Assembly (NCBI RefSeq): GCF_025460805.1
Contig: NZ_JAMXFJ010000004.1
Coordinates: forward strand, 147,633 to 211,632
DNA length: 64,000 bases
Direction: 5' to 3'
Source of the DNA: Microvirga sesbaniae
Lineage (GTDB): Bacteria; Pseudomonadota; Alphaproteobacteria; Rhizobiales; Beijerinckiaceae
Shown: positions 56,021 through 64,000 of the stretch, in pieces
Numbering within the stretch: the first letter of the stretch is position 1
How the letters are laid out: each line of letters begins with the position of its first letter
The notes under the pieces: generated by a model
Database searches by the model: none
Told to the model about the DNA's origin: nothing
The model's input: the letters and a program-made list of their open reading frames with translations, nothing else
Translations under genes and position numbers: made by a program

Positions 56021-56563
56021 ATGGCCGCCACCCGCCTCGCCGCCGTCGCTCTGTTTCTTGCCTCCACACCCGCACTTGCGCAGCACCAGCATCCCCAGGC
56101 TCATGCCACACCCTACGCCGGGTTCGAAAAGCGGGACATCAAGACTTTGTCAGAGCAGCAGATCGCTGACCTGAGGGCCGGACGTGGCATGGGTCTCGCG
56201 TTGGCGGCGGAGTTGAACGGATACCCCGGCCCCGTCCACGTCCTGGAATTGGCGGACCGGTTAGGGCTCGATGATCCACAGCGGATGCGAATCCGGGAGC
56301 TCACCGACGCTATGAAGGCCGAGACGATCCCGCTTGGAGGCCGCCTCATCGATCAGGAGATCGAACTCGACGGCTTGTTCGCCACACGCCAAGCGACGCC
56401 GTTTAACCTGACCGCGGCGACCGATGCCATTGGCCGGACACATGGGTTGCTGAGGGCGGCGCACCTGAAATACCACCTGACGACCGCGGCGCTGCTCACC
56501 GCGGAGCAGATCCGGCAGTACAACCAATTGCGGGGCTATGGCGCTTCGGGCCATGCCGATTGA
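56021..56563 (+). CDS. Spy/CpxP-like periplasmic protein
   Basis: A 180-residue exported protein: a Sec signal (MAATRLAAVALFLASTPALAQ) followed by HQHPQAHATPY. Helical segments carry LSEQQIADLRAGRGMG and LTAEQIRQYNQLRGYG, related to the LTxxQ repeats of Spy/CpxP/CnrX-type proteins that sense or chaperone in the periplasm under metal stress. The start at 56021 follows CAGGAGCC; 55988 is less likely. It ends at a bidirectional hairpin opposite the DUF305 gene. The assignment by repeats is moderate. Confidence 0.7.
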   Translation: MAATRLAAVALFLASTPALAQHQHPQAHATPYAGFEKRDIKTLSEQQIADLRAGRGMGLALAAELNGYPGPVHVLELADRLGLDDPQRMRIRELTDAMKAETIPLGGRLIDQEIELDGLFATRQATPFNLTAATDAIGRTHGLLRAAHLKYHLTTAALLTAEQIRQYNQLRGYGASGHAD

Positions 56564-56608
56564 TCGCGCCTGACCGGATCAGGCCATCCTGGCCGGACGA
56601 AGGAATAA

Positions 56609-56635
56609 GGCCCCCGCCATGGTTCGGCGAGGGCC
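56609..56635. terminator. Bidirectional terminator hairpin
   Basis: GGCCCCCGCC / GGCGAGGGCC (one mismatch) with a 7-base loop between the convergent Spy-like and DUF305 genes. Confidence 0.65.
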
Positions 56636-56643
56636 GTGATACT

Positions 56644-57171
56644 CTATTGAGAGCCCTCTTTCTTGGCGTTCTTCTGCAGCCAGATTTTCATCTCGGTGAT
56701 TTCCTGCCCCTGCTCCTTGATCGTCTTCTCAGCCATCTTCTTGGCTTCGGCGTTGTCGCCGGTCTTGAGGACCACGTTGGCCATGTCGATGGCACCCTGG
56801 TGGTGAGCGATCATCCCGCAGATGAAGGCGACGTCGGAGTCCTTGATCATGTGGGCGGCCATCATCGGGCCGTGCATCTTCATCATAGCCTGCATGTAGC
56901 CCTTCTGGGCGTCGTTCATGTTGGCCATCATGCCCTGCATGCTCTGCATCATGCCGGACATGTCCATGCCCTGCATGTTCTGCATGTTTTGCATCTGCCC
57001 GCTGGCCTGAACCGCGGTCCGGCACTCTTCCGGTAGGCTCTCGGCCGACATGGCCATCTGGCCGCCCGAGGGGTGCTGCATCTGTTGCTGCGGCTGGGTC
57101 TGCTGGGCAAGCGCACCAAAGGTGCTGGCGGAAACGAAGGTAGCCGCAAAAGCAATCATTCGGGTGGTCAT
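56644..57171 (-). CDS. DUF305 Met-rich periplasmic protein
   Basis: A 175-residue exported protein. Signal peptide to about residue 22 (FGALAQQ), then a Gln-rich linker and a run of methionines (QNMQNMQGMDMSGMMQSMQG, YMQAMMKMHGPMMAAHM). The DUF305 core IAHHQGAIDMANVVL (121-135) follows, with the two His implicated in copper binding in the family. It probably binds Cu(I) or Cu(II) in the periplasm. It is leftward, 39 bases after the copper-storage-like gene on the same strand, so one operon is likely. A DUF305 domain also occurs in the fusion at 49085. Confidence 0.85.
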   Translation of the reverse strand: MTTRMIAFAATFVSASTFGALAQQTQPQQQMQHPSGGQMAMSAESLPEECRTAVQASGQMQNMQNMQGMDMSGMMQSMQGMMANMNDAQKGYMQAMMKMHGPMMAAHMIKDSDVAFICGMIAHHQGAIDMANVVLKTGDNAEAKKMAEKTIKEQGQEITEMKIWLQKNAKKEGSQ

Positions 57172-57210
57172 GTTGGTATCCTTTCGTTGGTGTTCGGAGG
57201 GTGAGGAGGC

Positions 57211-57543
57211 TCAGGCCGCCATCTTGCGGCAGCTCTCGGCACAGCGGCGGCACTGGTCGACGCATTCCTGCATGTCGCCCACCTGCTCGCAGGACTTGGC
57301 GCACTCCTCGCAGATCTCGGCGCACTCGCGGCAGGTGTGCTTGTGGTGGGGTGTGCCGATCAGCATGAAGTGGGCCGAGGTCCGGCAGATCTCGGCACAG
57401 GCCATCATGAGGCGGAAGTGGCCGGGCTCGACGTGCTTTCCGCCCTGTTCGAGGCAGTGGGTCATCGCCATGCCGAGGCAGGTCTGGTAGCAGCGCAGGC
57501 ATTCGTCGATGCAGGACTGCATCTCTTTCGACATCTGGTGCAT
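57211..57543 (-). CDS. Four-helix-bundle copper-storage protein (Csp/DUF326-like)
   Basis: A 110-residue cytoplasmic protein with 16 cysteines, mostly as CxxC/CxxxC pairs along helices: SCIDECLRCYQTC, ACAEICRTS, TCRECAEICEECAKSCEQV, ECVDQCRRCAESC. This is the pattern of copper storage proteins (Csp3-like), which hold many Cu(I) ions inside a four-helix bundle. No signal peptide, so it is cytosolic. It is upstream of the DUF305 gene on the same strand. Confidence 0.9.
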   Translation of the reverse strand: MHQMSKEMQSCIDECLRCYQTCLGMAMTHCLEQGGKHVEPGHFRLMMACAEICRTSAHFMLIGTPHHKHTCRECAEICEECAKSCEQVGDMQECVDQCRRCAESCRKMAA

Positions 57544-57670
57544 GGTGTTCTCCTAAATTCCAGGCGCGGGGAGTTGTCGGCCCGCAAGGGCGCGGCGCCT
57601 GACGCGCCGGCGAGCCAGGTCGCATGACGGGCGTAAGCGCACGCCGAGGCGTGTCGGTTCCACCTCCGGT

Positions 57671-58012
57671 TCAGGCAAGCTTGGGCGGACGGTCGAGGCC
57701 CGAGGCGGCGATGGGAACCGCTTCCAAATCACGCGGGATCGGGATGGAGACCCACGGCAAAGGAATGGGTGCCAAGCTGGCGAAGCCCGGCACGACGGCC
57801 ATGATGCACCCTGGGTGACAGCAGGACTGACCCATGGCGTGGTGCTTAGAGGTGGCCCCTTGATGGTGGTCCCGCTCGGCCTGAACCGTCTGCCCAGCTT
57901 GCTTCTGATGGACCGTCATTTCCACGGGCGAGGCCGCTGCCTGGGCTGCTGCATACACGGGTGCGCTCGCGAGGCCGAGAGCGACCGTCACGACCAGCAA
58001 ACAGCGAAGCAT
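57671..58012 (-). CDS. Small Cys/His-containing exported protein (DRPP-tail type)
   Basis: A 113-residue protein. Signal peptide MLRCLLVVTVALGLASAPVYAA, then Gln/His-rich sequence (QAERDHHQGATSKHHAMG), a cysteine cluster CCHPGC and the ending GLDRPPKLA. The ATG at 58012 puts a normal signal at the N-terminus; the frame continues to 58096 without one. No named family. It matches the gene at 44176 in the Cys cluster and GLDRPP ending. It is divergent from the copZ paralogue, whose CueR-type promoter lies between them. Confidence 0.6.
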   Translation of the reverse strand: MLRCLLVVTVALGLASAPVYAAAQAAASPVEMTVHQKQAGQTVQAERDHHQGATSKHHAMGQSCCHPGCIMAVVPGFASLAPIPLPWVSIPIPRDLEAVPIAASGLDRPPKLA

Positions 58013-58127
58013 GAGGCGAATGCAGGCCACGGCAGGATCCTTGAGGTCATGGCGTCCAACATTTGGCCGGATGATCTGTTCCCGCAGCCGACCCATACGT
58101 CATGGGCCAGTTCGTGCAATTGACCGC

Positions 58128-58158
58128 TTGACCTTGCCACCGTGGGAAGGTGCAGGGT
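58128..58158 (+). promoter_or_regulatory. CueR-type promoter of the second copZ
   Basis: TTGACC (58128-58133), 19 bases, CAGGGT (58153-58158), dyad CCTTGCCAC...GTGGGAAGG. Confidence 0.82.
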
Positions 58159-58193
58159 GCATTCATGATCCCTCTGAACCGGAGATTTGAACC

Positions 58194-58451
58194 ATGTGCG
58201 GATGCAGCACTCACCAGGCCCAAGCCACCCAGACGATCGAGCGTGATCCGAATGCCCTGACCCTGCGGGTCGAGGACATGACCTGCGGCCACTGCGCCGC
58301 CACGATCAAGAAGGCGATTGAGACCAGCCTGCCCGGCACGAGCGTCGACGCCGATCCGGCCTCCAAATTTGTTTCAGTCCGCGGCAGCACCGATTTGAGC
58401 TCCATCAAGGCCCTCGTGACCGAGGCCGGCTACACTCCGACTGCAGCTTAA
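58194..58451 (+). CDS. copZ: Copper chaperone CopZ (second paralogue)
   Basis: An 85-residue HMA-domain protein with metal site MTCGHC (Cys31, Cys34) in [20 protein letters not shown]. An N-terminal MCGCSTHQ adds two more cysteines close together. It is very similar to the copZ at 30724. It is followed 10 bases later by the DUF411 gene and transcribed from the CueR-type promoter at 58128. It would carry Cu(I) in the cytoplasm, perhaps to the ATPase at 50188. Confidence 0.92.
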   Translation: MCGCSTHQAQATQTIERDPNALTLRVEDMTCGHCAATIKKAIETSLPGTSVDADPASKFVSVRGSTDLSSIKALVTEAGYTPTAA

Positions 58452-58461
58452 GGAGACCCTC

Positions 58462-58935
58462 ATGCTTGACCGCCGCCGCTTCCTGACAGTCCTCGGAGCC
58501 TCTGGCGCCGCCCTCGTGACGGGACAGGCTTTCGCACAAGCCACCCTGCCGAAGGTCGTCGTCACCAAGGACCCGAACTGCGGCTGCTGCGGCGGCTGGG
58601 TCGAGCACATGAAGGCCGCCGGCTTCCCGGTTGAGGTGGTCACCACGCCCCAGGTCAATCGGGTCAAGGTCCGCCTCAGCGTGCCGGACAACCTCGCCTC
58701 CTGCCACACGGCCGAGGTGGGCGGCTATGTCATCGAAGGCCACGTGCCGGCGGACGCGGTCAAGCGCCTGCTGGTCGAGAAGCCGCAGGCGAAGGGACTA
58801 GCCGTGCCCGGCATGCCAGTCGGCTCGCCGGGCATGGAGGTGGCTGGGGTCGAGAACGATACGTACGAGGTCGTCCTGTTCGGGCCGTCCGGCCAAGCCA
58901 CGTTTGCCCGCTACCAGGGCACGCGCCCCGTCTGA
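58462..58935 (+). CDS. DUF411 metal-binding protein (CopG-like)
   Basis: A 157-residue exported protein with a Tat-like signal (LDRRRFLTVLGASG). The DUF411 core has a cysteine cluster Cys40, Cys42 and Cys43 (DPNCGCCGGWVEHM) and a second site Cys81-His82 (NLASCHTAEVGGY) with His94 (IEGHVP). These are the residues expected to bind copper in CopG-like proteins of copper-resistance islands. Only 10 bases separate it from copZ. Confidence 0.9.
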   Translation: MLDRRRFLTVLGASGAALVTGQAFAQATLPKVVVTKDPNCGCCGGWVEHMKAAGFPVEVVTTPQVNRVKVRLSVPDNLASCHTAEVGGYVIEGHVPADAVKRLLVEKPQAKGLAVPGMPVGSPGMEVAGVENDTYEVVLFGPSGQATFARYQGTRPV

Positions 58936-59041
58936 CCGAGCGTTCCCCGGCCCGGTTCGCCAGGATTGGGTCGGAACCGGCGCGGGACGTGACCTGCATC
59001 AATGCCCTCCAGCCCAGGCCAGGGGGTGAGCCATCGTTGGA

Positions 59042-59377
59042 GTGTTCCTAATGGCGGCGTTGCGAGCCATTTTGTGCGTGATCGGCCTTCTAATGGTCGT
59101 GATCGCTCCCGCCACGGGCCGGCCGGGCCACGCCACCCATGCAGTCACATCGGTGGTCGGCACTCCTTGCGCACACGACACGGCCGATCATGCGCCCGCC
59201 GCGGCATGCCCTCGGGGAATGGCGGCGTGCCCGAACCACTGCCCGCAGGTGCCGCAGGCCACCTTTGCCCTCGGCCCGCTTGCGGTGACATCCCGTCCCC
59301 CCTTCGTCCGCGACATCGCCGGCCGGGACCAGGACGGGCCGACGCGCCATCTGCCGCCACCCAAGCTCCTCTCCTGA
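59042..59377 (+). CDS. Small Cys-containing exported protein
   Basis: A 111-residue protein: hydrophobic start (ALRAILCVIGLLMVVIAPA), then HDTADHAPAAACPRGMAACPNHCPQVP, a His/Cys cluster, and a Pro-rich end (LPPPKLLS). An ATG at 59051 is an alternative start. No named family. It lies 40 bases before the second multicopper oxidase gene and resembles, loosely, the Cys/His exported proteins at 44176 and 57671. Confidence 0.55.
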   Translation: MFLMAALRAILCVIGLLMVVIAPATGRPGHATHAVTSVVGTPCAHDTADHAPAAACPRGMAACPNHCPQVPQATFALGPLAVTSRPPFVRDIAGRDQDGPTRHLPPPKLLS

Positions 59378-59417
59378 TCGCCATCACCCTCAATCCCTGT
59401 GCGAACGGAGAAGACAG

Positions 59418-60905
59418 ATGTCCCTGCGCATGAACCGCCGCAGCTTCCTTTCGATGACTGCTTTCGCCTCTTTGGCGGCCACCCCGGTCGGCCGCACCCT
59501 GGCCCAGACGCCGGGCGCCCCCTCTGCCCTCAAGCCGCTTCGGATTGTGAAGCGCACTATCGAGGTCAACCGCCGGTCCGCCAGCGTGTATGGCCTGCTC
59601 GGCCCCGACGGCAGACCAGGCCTGACCTTCACCGAAGGCGAGGAGTTCCGAGTCCGGCTCGTAAACGAGTCCGGCGAGCCCACCACGGTGCACTGGCATG
59701 GCCTGACCCCGCCCTGGGCCGCAGACGGCGTGGCCGATGCGCCCCTGCCGCTGATCGGCGTCGGCGAAACCCGGGAGTACGGTTTCCCGGTGGGCTCGGC
59801 CGGAACCCACTGGATGCACGCCCACACCCTGCAGGAGCAGGCCCTGCTCGCGGCGCCCTTGATCGTCCGCGACCGCCGGCCAGCGGACGAGCAGGAGGTC
59901 GTCGTGCTGCTACATGACTTCTCGTTCACACCGGCCGAGGAGTTGCTTGCGCGGCTCACCGGAGGATCCGGCCACGTCGGCATGAACCACGGTGCCATGG
60001 GCCATGGTGTCATGAGCCCCATGCCCGCCATGTCGGAACACGCCGGGCAGGGGGCGCCGGTGTCTGGCCACGCGGGCCACGGGGTTCCGGCGATGGCAAT
60101 GGATGTGAACGACGTCGAGTATGACGCCTACCTCGCCAATGACCGCACCCTCGACGACCCGGAGGTCGTGCGGCTCGATAAGGGCGGGCGCGTGCGGGTA
60201 CGCATCATCAACGGCGCCACCGCGACGGGCTTCACCATCGACACCGGACGCGTCGAGGCACGGCTCGTGGCCGTCGACGGGCAGCCCGTCGTTCCAGTCC
60301 CAGGCCGCCTTTTCCCCGTGACCATGGGGCAGAGGATCGACCTTGTCCTGGAGATGCCGAAGGACGACCAAAGCGTGCCGATCCTTGCACTGCGCGAAAA
60401 CGCGCCGGAACGGACTGGGATCATCCTGGCCACCGCTGGTGCCCAAGTCGGAAAGCTCGCCACCACCGGCGCGGGCAAGGGCCCTCTCCTGGATCTCGCC
60501 GTGGAGCGGCACCTCCGCGCCGCGGCACCCCTGGCCCCCCGTGCCGCGAACCGCACAATCACCACCGAGCTGCAGGGCACCATGGAAGGTTATGCTTGGA
60601 GCCAGAGCGGCTTTGACAGGCCCGCGCCTGTCCGCAAGGGCGAGCGGGTGGCAATCACCATGCGCAACACCAGCATGATGGCCCACCCGATGCATCTGCA
60701 TGGGCACCGCTTCCAGGTCATTGGCATTGACGGCACGCAGATCGCAGGAGCGGTCCGTGACACGGTCCTGGTGACGCCAGGAAGTACGGTGACCGTGGCT
60801 TTCGAGGCCGACAACGCGGGCACGTTTGCCTTCCACTGCCATCATCTCTACCACATGGCGGCAGGCATGATGGGTTTCATCACCTATGATGGTATTTCCG
60901 GGTGA
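59418..60905 (+). CDS. Tat-exported multicopper oxidase (CueO/CopA-oxidase type)
   Basis: A 495-residue periplasmic oxidase. The Tat signal has NRRSFLSMTAFA. The copper motifs are HWHG (92-95), HWMHAH (131-136), HPMHLHG (423-429) and HCHHLYHMAAGMM (473-485). A Met/His-rich insert (GHVGMNHGAMGHGVMSPMPA) in the middle is typical of Cu(I)-oxidising members. It differs in length and insert from the oxidase at 46738, so the island has two distinct enzymes. It is followed by a clear terminator. Confidence 0.92.
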   Translation: MSLRMNRRSFLSMTAFASLAATPVGRTLAQTPGAPSALKPLRIVKRTIEVNRRSASVYGLLGPDGRPGLTFTEGEEFRVRLVNESGEPTTVHWHGLTPPWAADGVADAPLPLIGVGETREYGFPVGSAGTHWMHAHTLQEQALLAAPLIVRDRRPADEQEVVVLLHDFSFTPAEELLARLTGGSGHVGMNHGAMGHGVMSPMPAMSEHAGQGAPVSGHAGHGVPAMAMDVNDVEYDAYLANDRTLDDPEVVRLDKGGRVRVRIINGATATGFTIDTGRVEARLVAVDGQPVVPVPGRLFPVTMGQRIDLVLEMPKDDQSVPILALRENAPERTGIILATAGAQVGKLATTGAGKGPLLDLAVERHLRAAAPLAPRAANRTITTELQGTMEGYAWSQSGFDRPAPVRKGERVAITMRNTSMMAHPMHLHGHRFQVIGIDGTQIAGAVRDTVLVTPGSTVTVAFEADNAGTFAFHCHHLYHMAAGMMGFITYDGISG

Positions 60906-60917
60906 TAGACGCACGAG

Positions 60918-60941
60918 GAGGGGCGTTTTCCGACGCCCCTC
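60918..60941 (+). terminator. Terminator after the second multicopper oxidase
   Basis: GAGGGGCGT / ACGCCCCTC hairpin with a 6-base loop, followed by TGCTTTT. Confidence 0.8.
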
Positions 60942-61250
60942 TGCTTTTGCACCGTCATCGTTTGCATCGGTTCCACCAGCCCGAAGTTGAGAACCATCAG
61001 TGTTGACCGCCTAGACGCCAAAGCGATCCGCCCCGAACCAGACCTTCCTTTCCTCAGACACGGTGCTCATGGCATGCCCGAGGCGAGACGAACAAGCACA
61101 TGCCAAGGTCGCCCCGCCTGCAGCAACTGCCGAAAGGCACCCCTTCTTCGGTGTAAAATTCCGAATGTGACTGCCTGCTCAGGCGCATTCTGTGGCGGAT
61201 GTGTCGGATACTGACAGCCAACGAACTGTCATCATCTCAGGTCCTATTCC
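60942..61250. other. Intergenic, nothing recognised
   Basis: Between the terminator and the FAD oxidase gene no coding similarity is seen. This is the right edge of the copper island. Confidence 0.4.
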
Positions 61251-62573
61251 GTGTCGCCCTCAATCTTGCGCATTCCGAGTGACGAGAAGCTTCCCGCAGC
61301 CGCCGATGTGGTCATCATTGGCGGCGGTATTGTCGGTGCGACCGCCGCGTATTTCCTCGCCCGGCGCGGCCACTCGGTGGCCCTTTTGGAAAAAGGCTAC
61401 ATTGGCTGCGAACAGTCGAGCCGGAACTGGGGCTGGTGCCGACAGCAGAATCGCGACGCGCGCGAACTGCCGCTCTCCGGCATTGCCCTGCGGCTCTGGG
61501 ATGAACTCACGACCGAGATCGGCCGAGATCTTGGTTTCCGCCGCTGCGGCCTCATCTACGCCACCGATGATCCGAAGCAACTCGGTGAATGGGAGAAATG
61601 GCGCGAGACGGCGCGCCGGTTCGGGGTCAATACGAAGATGCTGAGCCCGGCAGAGGCGACGACCGCACTGCCGGCTACCGGGCGGCGGTGGCTCGGGGGC
61701 GTTCACTCGTTGGAGGACGGTAAGGCAGAACCAGGACTTGCCGCACCGACGATCGCCGAAGGCGCGCGCGCCCATGGTGCCACAATCCACCAGAACTGCG
61801 CCGCACGCGGCCTCGACATCACCCATGGCGCGGTGACCGGCGTGGTCACAGAGAAGGGGCTCATCCGGGCCAACGCGGTCCTGTGCGCCGCTGGCGCTTG
61901 GGCGTCCGCCTTCTGCCGTCGTCACAAGATTTCCTTTCCTCAGGCGAGTGTGTGCCAGAGTACACTGCGCACCCGTCCGGCCCCGAACGTGGGCGAGGCA
62001 ATCTATACGCCGGACTGCGTGCTCACGCGCCGCATTGATGGCAGTTATACTCTGGCCATCAGCGGAAAGGCGGTGCTGGAGATCACCCCACAGAGCATCC
62101 GCTACGCGCGCTCCTTCATGCCCATGTTCGTCAAGCGCCTGAAGGCCGTAGAGATCGGCGTCGGCAAGTCCTTGTTCGAAGGGCCGGAAGCGCTGGGCAG
62201 ATGGCGCCTGGACGAACCGTCGCCCTTCGAGCGGATCCGTGTCCTCGACCCCTCACCCAAGTCTCGGGCCATCGCCACAACCCTGGAGCGCGTCAAAAAG
62301 CTCGTCCCTGCCCTGGCCAGCGTCGAGGTGGCAGAGAGCTGGGGCGCCTATGTGGACTCCACTCCTGACGCGGTGCCGGTCATCTCCTCCGTGGAAGGGA
62401 TCCAAGGCTTTTTCCTCGCTGCAGGGTGTTCGGGCCATGGCTTCGGTATCGGACCGGGGATCGGGCATTTGGCTGCCGACCTGGTCGCCAACGAAACTCC
62501 TTGTGTTGATCCCACTCCCTTCCGCCTCTCGCGCCTGTTGGATGGCTCGAAGGTGGAGGTCGGGTCGATCTGA
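61251..62573 (+). CDS. FAD-dependent oxidoreductase (DAO family), paralogue of 39273
   Basis: A 440-residue flavoprotein with VVIIGGGIVGATAAYFLARRG, then GCEQSSRNWGWCRQQNRDARELP and a closing GIQGFFLAAGCSGHGFGIGP. It uses a GTG start; MSPSILRIPSDEKLP then matches the N-terminus of the paralogue at 39273, which supports this start. By eye about two-thirds of residues are shared. It probably oxidises the same class of amine or amino acid. It is 24 bases upstream of the class V aminotransferase gene. Confidence 0.87.
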   Translation: MSPSILRIPSDEKLPAAADVVIIGGGIVGATAAYFLARRGHSVALLEKGYIGCEQSSRNWGWCRQQNRDARELPLSGIALRLWDELTTEIGRDLGFRRCGLIYATDDPKQLGEWEKWRETARRFGVNTKMLSPAEATTALPATGRRWLGGVHSLEDGKAEPGLAAPTIAEGARAHGATIHQNCAARGLDITHGAVTGVVTEKGLIRANAVLCAAGAWASAFCRRHKISFPQASVCQSTLRTRPAPNVGEAIYTPDCVLTRRIDGSYTLAISGKAVLEITPQSIRYARSFMPMFVKRLKAVEIGVGKSLFEGPEALGRWRLDEPSPFERIRVLDPSPKSRAIATTLERVKKLVPALASVEVAESWGAYVDSTPDAVPVISSVEGIQGFFLAAGCSGHGFGIGPGIGHLAADLVANETPCVDPTPFRLSRLLDGSKVEVGSI

Positions 62574-62597
62574 TTTGCCGCTGCGAAGGAGCAGAGC

Positions 62598-63827
62598 ATG
62601 AGTTTACCCGCCATCGAGCGTCAGGGCACCGGCCAACGGACGACACCGCGGCCGGTTGCCGGCCCCGATGTTGCGGAAGAGGCGTGGCATCGGGTCCGGG
62701 CGGCCTATCCGCCCCAGCAGCCGTTGCTGAACCTGAACAATGCAGCCGTCAGCCCGCCGCCACTCGTCGTCCAGCAGGCGGTCATCGACGCCTATCTGCT
62801 CATCGGCCAGAATCCCGACGTCAACATGTGGAGCAAGCTGGATGCGGCACTCCCCGACATCAAGAAGCAGCTCGCTGAATTGGTCGACTGTGCGCCGCAT
62901 GAAATCGCCCTGAACCGCAATTCGTCGGAGGGCCTGTCCACGGCCATTTTTGGTATACCACTCACGCCTGGCGACCAGGTGCTGTTGTCACCGTGGGATT
63001 ACCCCAGCGTGCGCGCGGGCTGGCTCCAGCGGCAGCAGCGGGACGGCATTGAGGCGGTGACCTGCCGCTTCGATCTTATGGCCAGCGACGACGACATCGT
63101 TGCTGCCTTCGAAGCGGCGATTACGCCGCGCACCCGCGTCATGCAGCTAACCCACATGTTCCACTGGAACGGGCGGGTTTTGCCCGTCAAACAACTGTGC
63201 GCTTTGGCCCGCGCACATGACATCGTCACGGTCGTCGATGGTGCCCAGACCTTCGCGCAAATGCCTGTCAGCTTTCGTGAACTCGGTTGCGATTTCTTCG
63301 TCGCAAGCCTGCACAAGTGGTTGGGCGCACCGGTCGGCAACGGTATGCTGATCGTCAAGGAAGCTCACATCGACCGCACTTGGCCGCTGCTCGCGCCCTT
63401 CGACCAGCCGCCGATTGGGATCGACAAATTCGATCACTGGAACCTCGGCACCTACAATTCAGCGATACAGGCCGGGATCGCGCCGGCGATCCAGCTCCAC
63501 AGAGAGATCGGGGTTCGTACCATTCACGCACGGTTGCAGGAGCTGACCCGCTACTGGATAAGCCTCGCTCACGACATCCCCGGTTTCCGGCTGCATACAC
63601 CGTTGGACACCGATGACCTCGGCGCCGTAAGCCTGTTTTCCATCGACCACGTGGACTCCAAAGCCCTTGAGCGAGAGCTGCGAGAGAAGCACCAGGTTCA
63701 TGTCAAATACCGCGAGGTCGACCACGTGGAGGGGCTCCGCGTCTCGCCTCACGTCTACATGCTGAGAGCTGACCTCGATACTTTCGTGACAGCGCTAAGG
63801 AATGCAGTAAAACACGTCGACCGCTGA
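62598..63827 (+). CDS. Class V PLP-dependent aminotransferase/epimerase-like enzyme
   Basis: A 409-residue PLP enzyme. Lys240 in FFVASLHKWLGAPVG is the Schiff-base lysine, and Asp214 in VVDGAQTFAQMP contacts the pyridine nitrogen. The LNLNNAAVSPPP start is like isopenicillin-N epimerase/cysteine desulfurase relatives. No cysteine in the position of a desulfurase active loop is evident, so desulfurase activity is not supported; racemase, lyase or aminotransferase activity is possible. It follows the FAD oxidase by 24 bases. Confidence 0.85.
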   Translation: MSLPAIERQGTGQRTTPRPVAGPDVAEEAWHRVRAAYPPQQPLLNLNNAAVSPPPLVVQQAVIDAYLLIGQNPDVNMWSKLDAALPDIKKQLAELVDCAPHEIALNRNSSEGLSTAIFGIPLTPGDQVLLSPWDYPSVRAGWLQRQQRDGIEAVTCRFDLMASDDDIVAAFEAAITPRTRVMQLTHMFHWNGRVLPVKQLCALARAHDIVTVVDGAQTFAQMPVSFRELGCDFFVASLHKWLGAPVGNGMLIVKEAHIDRTWPLLAPFDQPPIGIDKFDHWNLGTYNSAIQAGIAPAIQLHREIGVRTIHARLQELTRYWISLAHDIPGFRLHTPLDTDDLGAVSLFSIDHVDSKALERELREKHQVHVKYREVDHVEGLRVSPHVYMLRADLDTFVTALRNAVKHVDR

Positions 63828-63860
63828 GGCGAGGCAGACCTGCGGACAATAGGTACGATC

Positions 63861-64000
63861 ATGCTGGACGACACATTTCTCCTTGATGCCTTCACCGTAC
63901 AACTCCGCGACATCATGGATGCGGATCTCGATGCGCTCCATGTGCTGTCCTTGAGCGTCGGCTGGCCCCATCGGCCCGAGGACTGGGAGTTGCTGCGCGA
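63861..64000 (+). CDS. GNAT-family N-acetyltransferase, partial (runs off window)
   Basis: The first 46 codons only: MLDDTFLLDAFTVQL, then VGWPHRPEDW, matching the N-terminus of the GNAT gene at 34744 (ADLEDAHALSKAVGWPHRLEDW). The ATG at 63861 is 33 bases after the aminotransferase stop. It continues past the end of the window, so its domain content cannot be read further. Confidence 0.7.
   Translation, partial: MLDDTFLLDAFTVQLRDIMDADLDALHVLSLSVGWPHRPEDWELLR

Overview
The window is about 62-64% GC by eye and has the look of an accessory region from an alphaproteobacterium of the Hyphomicrobiales (Microvirga, Methylobacterium or Bradyrhizobium type). This rests on the protein families (DUF1127 protein, OccR/NocR-like LysR regulator, copper-island gene set), tight ATGA/TAATG gene overlaps and TTGACC MerR-type promoters. 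I saw no tRNA, rRNA, insertion sequence, phage gene or CRISPR array, and I cannot tell chromosome from megaplasmid.

Region 1 (1-25.6 kb) is amine, amino-acid and opine-type catabolism with uptake. It starts with an MFS exporter, a 2-hydroxyacid dehydrogenase, a broken FAD oxidoreductase, and an intact FAD oxidase followed by an aldehyde dehydrogenase and a HAD hydrolase. Next is one long operon: FAD oxidase, two peptide-type ABC permeases, a GntR regulator and two ABC ATPases, then two paralogous periplasmic binding proteins. A 20-bp perfect palindrome in front of the operon is a good candidate operator for the embedded GntR protein. A decayed ATPase fragment between the two binding-protein genes shows that a second transporter copy once existed. 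A bicupin and a tartrate/D-malate dehydrogenase follow. On the other strand lie a three-subunit FAD/[2Fe-2S] dehydrogenase (HcnABC/opine oxidase/D-hydroxyproline dehydrogenase type), RidA and a LysR regulator, with a succinate-semialdehyde-type dehydrogenase divergent from the regulator.

Region 2 (25.6-34.4 kb) is metal efflux. It holds a copper operon (copA, an iron-sulfur flavoprotein reductase, cueR), a copZ chaperone, and a divergent CadR/PbrR-like regulator with a P-type ATPase carrying two histidine-rich plus metal-binding-domain modules.

Region 3 (34.7-40.6 kb) returns to amino-acid metabolism: GNAT, class III aminotransferase, Lrp/AsnC regulator, ArgE-like deacylase, FAD oxidase. After a penicillin-binding protein 1A gene comes Region 4 (44-61 kb), a dense periplasmic copper island. 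It contains a TolC-family lipoprotein, two Tat-exported multicopper oxidases, a cupredoxin, a CusF protein, a DUF305-CusF-CusF fusion, a copper P-type ATPase, a tyrosinase, DUF2933, TauE, a Crp-family regulator, a Spy-like protein, DUF305, a copper-storage four-helix protein, a second copZ, a DUF411 protein and several small Cys/His-rich exported proteins. Region 5 (61.2-64 kb) again has an FAD oxidase, an aminotransferase and the start of a GNAT gene, paralogous to those before the island.

The copper genes fit a scheme of cytoplasmic Cu(I) export (CopA, CopZ, the second ATPase), periplasmic Cu(I) binding (CusF, DUF305, DUF411, cupredoxin) and oxidation (two multicopper oxidases, possibly tyrosinase). 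Several units sit behind very similar TTGACC-19 bp promoters with a CueR-type dyad. The least expected point is that both ABC binding-protein genes of Region 1 carry the same kind of CueR-like promoter.
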